DNA from: Paraphysomonas bandaiensis
Taxonomy: Eukaryota > Chrysophyceae
Reading direction: 5' to 3'
DNA length: 27,686 nt
Assembly (NCBI GenBank): GCA_965644295.1
Contig: CBFFRP010000176.1
Coordinates: 1-27,686, forward strand
Shown here: piece after piece, positions 20,018 to 27,686 of the stretch
How the letters are laid out: every line of letters begins with the position of its first letter
Numbering within the stretch: the stretch's first letter is position 1
Made by a program: the position numbers and the translations under genes
Notes under the pieces: generated by a model
Databases searched by the model: none
The model's input: the letters and a program-made list of their open reading frames with translations, nothing else
Told to the model about the DNA's origin: nothing

Positions 20018-20679
20018 CAGGGCTGCGCAACAATTAGTTGAATTTTCTATGATTCACCAGAAAGATGGCGCCGAACATGCCGATCTTAGTGATGTGCGTT
20101 TCTTATTGAATAGCTTAATTCAGAAATTCCCTAGTACTAGCCACCACCTTGGTGCGGATGCGGACATAAAACTATGAATCAGGCCTTCGAAAATGCTGTT
20201 GTAAAAGTCCAAAGCAGATTGGAGGACACTCTCACTCGACCTGAGATGGTGCAGCTGAAACGTTTTCTGTTGGACAAATCTGATGAAGAAGAAAAAGAAG
20301 ATGACGGTGTGGACTCACTGATGAGAAGACATCAAGAGCGCACAAAGAGCAAAAGCGATTACGCACGACTATTCCAACTAAGTACCACTGCTTGACGCAT
20401 ATTTACTTCACTACTAATTCTGTAGAAAGGCTTTTCAGCAGAGCAGAAATCACCATGAGTGATCTGCGCAAATTCATGGCACCTCATCGATTTAAGGCCC
20501 TTATGTTCTTGCGCTTTAATATGCATCTGTGCAATGCAAGTACAGTTGAAGATGCTGTTCGTGCTTGTAATGAGTAGCTAATTTAATTAGACAATATTGA
20601 GCAATTAAATTTCAATTATAAGTACGCGAGCTATATCTAATAATTGCAATTTAATTGCCCAAACACATGCGCAGCCCTG
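20018..20679 (+). mobile_element. Internally deleted hAT-family DNA transposon
   Basis: Perfect 12-bp terminal inverted repeats CAGGGCTGCGCA lie at 20018-20029 and 20668-20679. The interior codes for the end of a hAT transposase. At 662 bp it lacks most of the transposase, so it is non-autonomous. The 8-bp flanks (agagtaag and tgtgcaaa) do not match, so the target-site duplication is lost or the insertion is old. Confidence 0.85.
20062..20577 (+). pseudogene. hAT transposase C-terminal remnant
   Basis: Three consecutive blocks in different frames match the C-terminal part of a hAT transposase. The first is DLSDVRFLLNSL (about 20077). The second runs 20174-20395, with FENAVVKVQ and an acidic stretch EEEKEDDG. 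The third, 20392-20577, holds the dimerisation motif TNSVERLFSRAEITMSD and MLFLRFN. Stops and a one-base frameshift near 20395 break the frame. The N-terminal zinc finger and the first catalytic residues are absent. It cannot encode an active enzyme; it marks which family mobilised the element. Confidence 0.8.
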
Positions 20680-20874
20680 TGTGCAAATGATCTATCTTCA
20701 ATGCGAGGACTTCATAACAATATTTCAATTGTGCTGATGAGTGTCAATGTCACAGCTAATGCTGAAGGTGATTTAAATCAGTGGCACCCAATCTTTTAGG
20801 GTGATTATGTGCGTCATATTATACACATAACATTCGAGTCAGTTGCACTAGAAGGGGTTAAGCGTGTTGTACTT

Positions 20875-20905
20875 AAATGTGATGATGACGCTCATCATCA
20901 CATTT
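20875..20905. repeat. Perfect 14-bp inverted repeat with 3-nt loop
   Basis: aaatgtgatgatga (20875-20888), loop cgc, then the exact reverse complement (20892-20905). Flanking gttgtac and gtacaaac extend the pairing imperfectly. A second weaker pair, ttatgtg/cacataa, lies at 20805-20830. Confidence 0.85.
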
Positions 20906-21201
20906 GTGTACAAACTTCAATCCTCTTGCAGTATTCCTTCTGTTCTATTTTTGAAAGTTGGGAGTTTACTGCTTTAAATTAATCTAGTACAATAGTCATT
21001 ACCGTATATAGATGCCATTGCAAGTTACAAACAGCATGAAGATAAGCTACAATATACAATATAACCACCTAAATAAAGTCGAAAACGCACCTTTTCATGG
21101 TGTTCTGGGGGATAAGTACCGGAGATATTTCTCCGGGAAACTAACGTGAGCCGCATGTATAGACAGCAGATAACTTTCTGCCTCACTCATAGCCAAATGA
21201 T

Positions 21202-21290
21202 TGCCCACTGAAGTCAAGCATCCGGGAATGGGCCCACCTCAAGGGTATTCGGGGTATTGGGCTGCCTACTGAAGTCAGGCATTCGGGATG
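21202..21290 (+). repeat. Two direct repeats of about 28 bp
   Basis: tgcccactgaagtcaagcat (and on to 21230) recurs at 21263-21290 with about four differences. The 32-bp spacer contains related gggtattc/gggtattg units. Could be tandem promoter-like repeats of the following retroelement. Confidence 0.7.
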
Positions 21291-21544
21291 TTCACCTTAA
21301 CGACAGAGAGTGAAACTGATTGCACCTTGGTTCTTGCGGTGACACACAAGCAGCTTTCGTAGCGCCTAATAGAGTTAAGTACTTGTTAGTTAAATTGTTT
21401 TGCTACTTTAGTTCTCACTCTTACACGCCTATTGCTAATGACAGTCACTACTAAAAAAATTTTAATAAGGAGCCAATTCTCTGCCCTACGATGGCAAATA
21501 CAGTCCAACATAAAGTTTCACTCTATTAACCAGCTCCAAGCCCA

Positions 21545-24500
21545 ATGTCTCTATTGAGACTGTGGCTGAGTCACATCAGTGTGCCCAGGGCCTTTTACAC
21601 TCCCTTACTGCTGCATTTTGTTGACCACCACGCTTCTGACAAATTACCTGTCACACCATGTTGTACACGCTCCAAGCCCCCCTGCCTGGCCTTGCAACCT
21701 TCACCCTACTCAACTACTTCAGTTAAACCACGTGCCTGCACCAATGCAGCGCTGACCGCACCTATGTGCTATCCCCTCAGCAGACAACTTCGTCTCACCC
21801 ATCGCTTTCTACGGCTACAACCTCTCAGAACATGGCTCGTGCGAGCAGGCTCACGAAAACGACCCCCATGGACCCCCTATGCAATCACTGAATACTCTCG
21901 ATCCCTCTCAACTGTGCAACAGGGCTGCCTTCTGCCGCCCACTCAACCCAACCCAACATGGTTTGTCTGTGGTCCATCCACCCAGCAGGCTACCCCCTCA
22001 CCCTGTTCACCTATCACCCCCACAGCCCATCCATCTCATTGGATAGACACTGTATTCCGCATACGGTATACTCGACTACTGTACTACTGTGTCCTACAGG
22101 ATGTATACCATTCCGTGTATACCTCTACTGCTGTTGGACACATCACCATGTCCATGTACCTGTCTACCTGTACTGTTGGACACATCACCATGTCCATGTA
22201 CCTGTCTACCTGTACTGTTGGACACATCACCAGCTCTCTCTCTCTGTCCAACACACTCATAACACCACTGCAGTGTCATACACACACACAGTACACTCTA
22301 CCTCCTCCTAGAAAACCCCCAGACAAACTATCGCCTCTCCCTTACTGGGCGTACTGGTCCACCCACCATTCCTCCTTCCTTCCACAAACTCAATTCCTTC
22401 CATCTTATGATGTGTTTTGCTCCAACGATCACTTCTTCCTGGACACCAAATACCCGGTGGAGTTGGAACTACACGCGCTACTCGAGAGAATTCCTGACCT
22501 CGTCATCATGCGTCTCCAAAATGTGTTGCTATGTCATTCCAAGGGAATGCAAGGAGTCCACCGTGCCAGGTCCATCAACCATCCCTCCCACGCCCTTCAG
22601 GGGAAGGAATTCTCCTCCGATAACAGCGGTGACGGACCTAGCAAATCCACCCACACATTACCCTTACCCACTAAGGATGCCACCACACCGTATGCAACGT
22701 TATTTGACTATTTCCCAGTCAAACGGAAGCCACCTACCACCAACCTTACTCAACTGAACACCATGGGAACTCCAGCATTAGCCCCAGACGGCCCATCCTC
22801 ACTCTCCACTACCACTCCTGACCTCAGGCCGGATGTACTGCCCAAGGATATTGCCACATACCCCCTACACTACACAGAGGGCCGGGGTCACACGCCCTTT
22901 CACTCCGATCTGCTGAACAACTGGGTTAGATATGATGAAACCCAAACTATTGCTGCCTCCCCACAGGGAAACCTTTTAAAAGAAATATACGCACACATGC
23001 TATCCCCTGCCTGTTTAGACATATGGGAAGGATTCATAGCCAAGGCTTCCAGGACGGACAACTATGATCTCATGATATCATTCACGCTACCAGAGCACAA
23101 ATTGGACACCACGCACAGCGCCCTACTAGTTGCCCAGCATCTCGCGAATGGCAACAAACCCTGGGCAGACTCCACTCATGTTGTATCTAGGCATGTGCGG
23201 ACCCTTTGCCTGACAAAGGGTATTCCCTCAACAGCCACTGTCACTCTCCGTAAGACACTTATGCAATATGAATCCTCGAATCCACACACAGGACTACATC
23301 TAGACACGGAGGATTTCCAACTGCTACTCGATCTTCTCTCCATACCATACAGACTATGGGACGCTGTTCAACCGCACCTGGCGCCTGGTTGGGCACAGCT
23401 ATCACCATTCTCCAGACAAGCACTAACAGTGCACGCTTCTACCAACACTGTGGTAACCCATGACATCATACGCAGCCAGCATGGGTTTCACATACTAAAT
23501 GCAACAAATATCCCCACCTCCATCATGCACGCTCTAACACGAACTCAGGAGCGGCTATCCTGTTTTCTACAACACCAGACCTCCAGACAGAGCACCAACA
23601 TCATCTGGACTTCTGAACCGTCAACTGTACCATCTATGCTACATGAGCAAAGAGAGCAACAGGAACAGAGGGAAGTAATTGCAGTCTCCTTGTCACCGAG
23701 AGCTCGACGTCAACTACGGCAGATGAACCCCACGGACCGTCGACAACTCAGGCTCCATATGTGCGACATGAGCAGAGTCTATCGCCTCACCCTCAGACCC
23801 TCAGCCCTTCGCACACAACAACATATCCCAAGTGATGGATACTGCGCATACAGCACACTCTATCATCTGCACATTCTTGCTTCAAGCAGGCGACACACTC
23901 GCTCCTGTCTGAAATTAGACCTCAAACAACGCAAGGACCGTCACACGCTAGCATCTTTTATAAATACATTAGGCACCCAAGCGTTCGACACAATGCAACG
24001 GGAGTGCATGGCCCATCACACACTTCAGCCACTACGACATAAGTTGGATCACGCACAGGCCGCACTTTTAATACCTGCCAAAACAACATACACTACGGAG
24101 GACGACATAACTCACTGGCTCTCAGTGCGAGAGGTCCACCTTTTAGCCTCTACTATCAACCCCTGCACGACGTGGGCGCAAAATGGTAATTATCTCAGCA
24201 TTGTAGGCATCCCTACTGACAAAGTAGCTTATAACATCGCATGGAAGGTGGAGGAACTTAGGAACGCTATTCGTGATAACTACTACCATGTCATACTACA
24301 AGATGCTCACTACTTCCTCTTAGACCCTGCCGGTCTTTCTACTGCCCTAGACAACGCCCTACTATCTCTTGAAAACACCTTGGCCACCAGTATACTCTCA
24401 ACGTCTGACCCCATCGCTCCACCTACACTTCCCGCGGACTCAATCACGAACAACAATAGGACATCAAAGACGACCAGCACCAGAACAACCTCGTCCAGCA

Positions 24501-25816
24501 GCACCAAGTTAGCACGAACAAATCGACAGATTCTGCAGGCTTCAACCCCTGGAGCACTACCATCGCACAAGAAGATGCAGTTGAAACACGCCCAAACTGC
24601 GTTGACAAGTCGATGCCAGCCAACCCGGAAAGCCAAAAAGGTCGTAAATTACGATGAAAGTGACCAACCAACGAACCTTCACAACTCACACCAATCCACG
24701 ACCACACGAACGATCAGACCAACTCCAGCACTTGATACCACCAGCTGGGACAAGGACTGGTCAAGAAAGTTCTACATTGCGTACGCCGATAACACTGCCA
24801 AAGGACTATCCCTTTATGCGAAGAACACATTCCCAGCAGACGTCATCATTGCTGAGTACAAAGGCAAACGCTATCCACTAACAAAGCTGAGTCAGTCTGC
24901 AAGGCGTTCTGATTACATAGTTCAAGACAGTACTGGTACCTTCGCAATAGATGGCTTTGACCAAGTCCGACAATGTGTAACATGCGAAGCTGGGTATATT
25001 AATGACCCCCTAGCCACAAACATGGCTAATGTAATTTTTGACACAAAAAAAACACGCCTCTATGTCCGTACAATACGTCCCATTGCTAAGGATGAAGAAC
25101 TTCTCATCAACTACGGGCATCATTACTGGTGTGATCAACGCTGGCCACTTGAGATATTAATCCAAGCCAGGGCTGCGTACGACAGCGACATAGGCGGTGC
25201 CAATAAAGCAGTATGGGACAGACTCCTTGCAGACAAGAGTGGAACTCCTACAGAGACCTCCAGCAGCATCCCCAAGGCTCCCTCGGGAGCAGCCATGGGA
25301 CTCCGACTCTCCACATGGAACACAAATGGCAATCCGGCATCTCACACAGGCAAAGTCCAAGCTATCATCCGACACTTTAAGCGGCAAAAATTGGACGTGC
25401 TCCTATTACAGGATGTCCGTCTAACAGAAACTCAGGCCAACTTCTTCACACGTATCATAGAAGATGCAATCCAGGGATCAAGAATATGCCTCTTCCTCAG
25501 CAAGCAGCCAAAACTGACTTCAAGAGACCCACTAATGGGGGGTACAGTAGTCATAATCAGCGAATACTGGAAGCGCCGTCTCGCCTTCACAAAGGCTGAC
25601 TTTACGGGACTTGGTTTAGTGAGCCGACTAGAGTTCAAAACGTCGGTGGCGCACACCCTAGTACTAATAAGCGTCTATCTACCCCCGAAGCCATCCACGC
25701 CAGGCTCTTGCACATTATGGAGCAAATTGACCAAGCTAGGGAGAGCGTCCCGTGGTATCTGTACTGCTGACCCCTACAAGCTCCTATGCAACATCCTTAC
25801 GAGAATGGGTCACTAA
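21545..25816 (+). CDS. Retroelement-type polyprotein: OTU-like, SET and AP-endonuclease-like domains
   Basis: A single open frame of 1423 codons. The first about 330 residues are Pro/Thr/Ser-rich and may not be translated; the true start is unknown. Around residue 383 is YATLFDYFPVKRK, close to a PCNA-binding motif. An OTU-like cysteine protease region follows: IPSDGYCAYSTLY (Asp764, Cys767) and LQDAHYFLLDP (His922). Next is a basic Ser/Thr linker, then a SET methyltransferase domain (about 1068-1200): GLSLYAKNTFP, IIAEYKGK, YINDPLATNMANV and ELLINYGHHYW. From Met1251 comes an exonuclease-endonuclease-phosphatase domain: STWNTNGN, DVLLLQDVRL, then VYLPPK. Homology ends near 25680, where frameshifts begin; the continuing frame to 25816 is spurious. 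The nuclease type points to a non-LTR retrotransposon. No reverse transcriptase is left on this strand. A host gene or DNA virus-like element is less likely. Confidence 0.75.
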   Translation: MSLLRLWLSHISVPRAFYTPLLLHFVDHHASDKLPVTPCCTRSKPPCLALQPSPYSTTSVKPRACTNAALTAPMCYPLSRQLRLTHRFLRLQPLRTWLVRAGSRKRPPWTPYAITEYSRSLSTVQQGCLLPPTQPNPTWFVCGPSTQQATPSPCSPITPTAHPSHWIDTVFRIRYTRLLYYCVLQDVYHSVYTSTAVGHITMSMYLSTCTVGHITMSMYLSTCTVGHITSSLSLSNTLITPLQCHTHTQYTLPPPRKPPDKLSPLPYWAYWSTHHSSFLPQTQFLPSYDVFCSNDHFFLDTKYPVELELHALLERIPDLVIMRLQNVLLCHSKGMQGVHRARSINHPSHALQGKEFSSDNSGDGPSKSTHTLPLPTKDATTPYATLFDYFPVKRKPPTTNLTQLNTMGTPALAPDGPSSLSTTTPDLRPDVLPKDIATYPLHYTEGRGHTPFHSDLLNNWVRYDETQTIAASPQGNLLKEIYAHMLSPACLDIWEGFIAKASRTDNYDLMISFTLPEHKLDTTHSALLVAQHLANGNKPWADSTHVVSRHVRTLCLTKGIPSTATVTLRKTLMQYESSNPHTGLHLDTEDFQLLLDLLSIPYRLWDAVQPHLAPGWAQLSPFSRQALTVHASTNTVVTHDIIRSQHGFHILNATNIPTSIMHALTRTQERLSCFLQHQTSRQSTNIIWTSEPSTVPSMLHEQREQQEQREVIAVSLSPRARRQLRQMNPTDRRQLRLHMCDMSRVYRLTLRPSALRTQQHIPSDGYCAYSTLYHLHILASSRRHTRSCLKLDLKQRKDRHTLASFINTLGTQAFDTMQRECMAHHTLQPLRHKLDHAQAALLIPAKTTYTTEDDITHWLSVREVHLLASTINPCTTWAQNGNYLSIVGIPTDKVAYNIAWKVEELRNAIRDNYYHVILQDAHYFLLDPAGLSTALDNALLSLENTLATSILSTSDPIAPPTLPADSITNNNRTSKTTSTRTTSSSSTKLARTNRQILQASTPGALPSHKKMQLKHAQTALTSRCQPTRKAKKVVNYDESDQPTNLHNSHQSTTTRTIRPTPALDTTSWDKDWSRKFYIAYADNTAKGLSLYAKNTFPADVIIAEYKGKRYPLTKLSQSARRSDYIVQDSTGTFAIDGFDQVRQCVTCEAGYINDPLATNMANVIFDTKKTRLYVRTIRPIAKDEELLINYGHHYWCDQRWPLEILIQARAAYDSDIGGANKAVWDRLLADKSGTPTETSSSIPKAPSGAAMGLRLSTWNTNGNPASHTGKVQAIIRHFKRQKLDVLLLQDVRLTETQANFFTRIIEDAIQGSRICLFLSKQPKLTSRDPLMGGTVVIISEYWKRRLAFTKADFTGLGLVSRLEFKTSVAHTLVLISVYLPPKPSTPGSCTLWSKLTKLGRASRGICTADPYKLLCNILTRMGH
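22131..22232 (+). repeat. In-frame 42-bp tandem repeat
   Basis: Two identical 42-bp units (22131-22172 and 22173-22214) begin ctgttggacacatcacca; a third, partial copy of 18 bp follows. Being 14 codons long, they keep the frame of the large ORF open and encode HITMSMYLSTCTVG repeats. Confidence 0.95.
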
Positions 25817-26149
25817 AGCCAGAGCCAAGGACCATACTGTCATTGTCGCCGGCGACTTCAATGCTCCATGGAGACAAATCCGAAAGGCAGAGACATACGA
25901 CCACTTGCCGACAAACTCCAACTGGCTGCACCACTCCATGAGCTTCTCCTACCCAGGAAAACATATCATACCTTCCACAGATTAGACAAAGGAATCATCG
26001 CCGGATTGATCATATTCTACACACGCCGTTACTTCCGAACATGTCTGTTACGGACACTGGCTGCCTTGACTCCCCCCTCACTACTCGCAGCAGCCTTCGA
26101 TCATCGACCGGCCTCTGTACCTCCGTGGAGAGCCGGCGCGATCTCTTGA
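25677..26149 (+). pseudogene. Frameshifted remainder of the endonuclease domain
   Basis: Continues the AP-endonuclease-like domain of the preceding ORF in shifting frames. Blocks in order are: ARLLHIMEQIDQ (about 25708), SLREWVTKARAKDHTVIVAGDFNA (frame of 25752, with the metal-binding DFN), HELLLPRKTYHTFHR (frame of 25868), RIDHILHTPLLP (frame of 26041) and FDHRP (back in the frame of 25868, about 26095). At least four frame changes occur in about 400 bp. The catalytic Asp-Asn and Asp-His motifs are still recognisable, so the decay is recent, or the changes are sequence errors. The homology stops just after the Asp-His motif at about 26140, where the gypsy fragment begins. Confidence 0.8.
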
Positions 26150-27686
26150 ACGTCGTCCTAAAATCGTCTTTTTCAAAGATGTTATGCAGTGTCACGAAGT
26201 TCACTTCATCTGAGTCGAAATCGTCACTTTCGTCCACAAATCCGGACAAATACAGCAATCTTGACAAGCAATCGCAACCACATTGTTCTTCCCTGGGATA
26301 TGACGAATCAAAAAGTCAAAATCCTGCAAATAAATTCTCCATCGAATTATCTTCGCAACTTCTGATGCCGACCATCCACACAAAGGTTGTTGTGGGTCGG
26401 TCTCGCTCGCCAGAGATTTCTTTTCCTCTCTCAGATAAAACGAAAATTTCTTGACTGAATAGAATATGCCAAAACCTTCCTTCTCAATAGTACACCACTT
26501 CAGGCTTGCTCTGACAATTTCTTGGAACAGATAGCAATAGTTTGCTGTTGAATCGGACTGAACCCAGTTCCCTCAACAGTCTGGGAAAAAGAATGCCTGC
26601 CACTCCATAGTCACTGGCATCTGTCCTAAGTGTCACTCAGATCATAATTCGGATAAAACAAAGCACAAGACTGTTGCAAACCACTCTTACTTATAGTTTT
26701 CAAACTCCCTGCCTATAATCGTGCTGCCATGTCACGTTTCTTCCCAATTAAAACTACTCTTAGTCATATCACGTAAGATGTTTAACCAAATCTGAGTAAT
26801 TCTGAACAAATGGAGCGAGAATACTCCCAGACCCAACAAAGATCCTAATCTTCTTACATCTATTTCCATTCTCTGGAAAAGGAATCTTCAATAAAGCCTC
26901 TTTCCTATCGTCCGTGAGCTCGAAACTATTCATGCCTTACCAAATAGCCAAAAAACTTGATCTCCCTAAAACCCTAACCAGGTCTTTGCAAATTTCAACA
27001 CAACTCCATGTTCAATGCATCTATCCAGGAAAATCTCAGCTTCTTGTACACGCATCATCAAAAATCATGTACCAATAACAAGAACAGTATCAAATATACA
27101 CAGCGCCCATTGAATCTCAAACAATTTGACTACCGCTTCTTGCAACACACTAATCCTGGAACCTCCCTCCGGAAGGAATAAAGGCTGAAATTGGCCCCAC
27201 GGTGTTTGAACTGACAATTTTCAGATGTTCATGTTCTCATGCAACCTGATCTGATGGAACGCATTCGTGAGGTCAATGTCCATAAATATCTTTATAGCCA
27301 ATAATACGATCCAACTCATGTCTTACATTAGGAACTGTATAGTGTGGACTTGGAGAATGTACTTAGTTGATTTGCACGTAATCCCCACAAATCCTAAATA
27401 AAAGGTTTCGTAGGCTTTTGGCGCGATCACCAAACAAGAAGCCCACGGCGACCTACTAGGAACATAGATGTAACCACACAGTCTCCTAAACTCCTTCTCC
27501 GCATCCTCATATAATCTAGGATTTACGGGTCTTGCCTTCGGCTTGATCCTGGGAGGCAAATTCTCAGCGAACTTGATGTTCAACGGGATCCACTCCTTTT
27601 ATACCTTCCCACCGCTCTGGAACACGTACCTCTACTCCACTTAGTCCTCAATAACTCCAGCACCGGTCGCGCTGCTGAGAACTCTG
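26150..27686 (-). mobile_element. Decayed Ty3/gypsy LTR retrotransposon fragment
   Basis: On the minus strand, in the order of a gypsy pol gene, the window edge enters before reverse transcriptase. Blocks are: PPRIKPKARPVNPRLYEDA and VPSRSPWASCLV (27323-27583), DIDLTNAFHQIRLHE (about 27236-27290), the active-site region (about 27071-27119), RNase H LRTDASDYGVAG (26597-26632) and WRIYLQDFDFLIRHIPGKNN (about 26290-26350). Frameshifts and stops are frequent. Integrase and LTRs are not seen: the element is cut at 26150 by the junction with the other retroelement and at the window end. Confidence 0.85.
26201..27583 (-). pseudogene. Gypsy reverse transcriptase-RNase H pseudogene
   Basis: Coding potential is split over all three minus frames. 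The YxDD active site is altered: the second catalytic aspartate position reads Thr (CIFDTVLVIG). The RNase H Asp of TDASD is kept. There is no intact frame longer than about 86 codons. The element cannot be autonomous and the broken reading is described only as found. Confidence 0.8.

Larger units (their letters stand above)
20680..21544. other. Spacer with hairpin and short direct repeats
   Basis: No gene seen. Holds the hairpin at 20875-20905 and a pair of 28-bp direct repeats at 21202-21290. May include the 5' leader of the following retroelement. Confidence 0.5.

Noticed and set aside
25682-25816. Last 45 codons of the long retroelement frame
   Set aside because: Nuclease homology moves to other frames here; this tail is out-of-frame readthrough.
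1-27686. tRNA, rRNA or CRISPR array
   Set aside because: No cloverleaf with consensus boxes, rRNA-like block or regularly spaced repeat array was recognised by eye; small RNAs could still be missed.

Overview
The window is nuclear DNA of a eukaryote, most likely a free-living or parasitic protist with a capacity for building cilia. Protein genes are split by very short GT-AG introns (about 48 to 107 nt, two longer at 224 and 293 nt), the standard code is used, there are no operons or Shine-Dalgarno signals, and spacers are AT-rich and littered with transposon debris. A near-canonical PACRG gene argues for a cilium or flagellum. Signal-peptide proteins with Ser-Pro-Thr linkers, plant-type LRRs and a fungal-type questin-oxidase homologue fit an ichthyosporean-like opisthokont or a similar protist, but the lineage cannot be fixed from this sequence and that guess is weak.

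Layout. (1) 653-7977, plus strand: one very large gene assembled here from four exons, predicted to encode a membrane NADPH-oxidase-type flavocytochrome of about 2354 residues whose N-terminal part is a six-bladed kelch propeller, two LRR blocks and an NHL-type propeller. (2) 7978-10976: a partial tandem duplication, an unrecognised two-exon gene, and a small three-exon minus-strand gene whose start lies 91 bp from (3) a two-exon questin-oxidase-like gene (10977-12333). (4) 13512-15230, minus: a secreted type-B carboxylesterase with one 60-nt intron, divergent from (5) PACRG (15819-16839, three exons). (6) 16840-20017: an unrecognised minus-strand acidic protein, a possible further minus-strand coding fragment, and two short MITE-like elements in inverted orientation. 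(7) 20018-20679: a 662-bp internally deleted hAT transposon with perfect 12-bp terminal repeats. (8) 21545-26149: a long retroelement-like ORF with an OTU-like protease region, a SET domain and an AP-endonuclease-like domain that decays through clustered frameshifts. (9) 26150-27686, minus: a decayed Ty3/gypsy fragment (RT and RNase H) abutting the previous element.

The two most unusual objects are the kelch-LRR-NHL-NOX fusion, in which both histidines of one of the two haem pairs are replaced while the other pair is kept, and the OTU-SET-endonuclease polyprotein. The first looks like a receptor-type redox enzyme: extracellular recognition domains joined to a transmembrane electron-transfer module. 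The second pairs a chromatin-modifying domain with a target-cleaving nuclease in one mobile element. The rest of the host genes are unrelated housekeeping or accessory genes; nothing suggests they form a pathway together. All splice sites are inferred by eye from GT/AG, phase and protein similarity, without transcript evidence.
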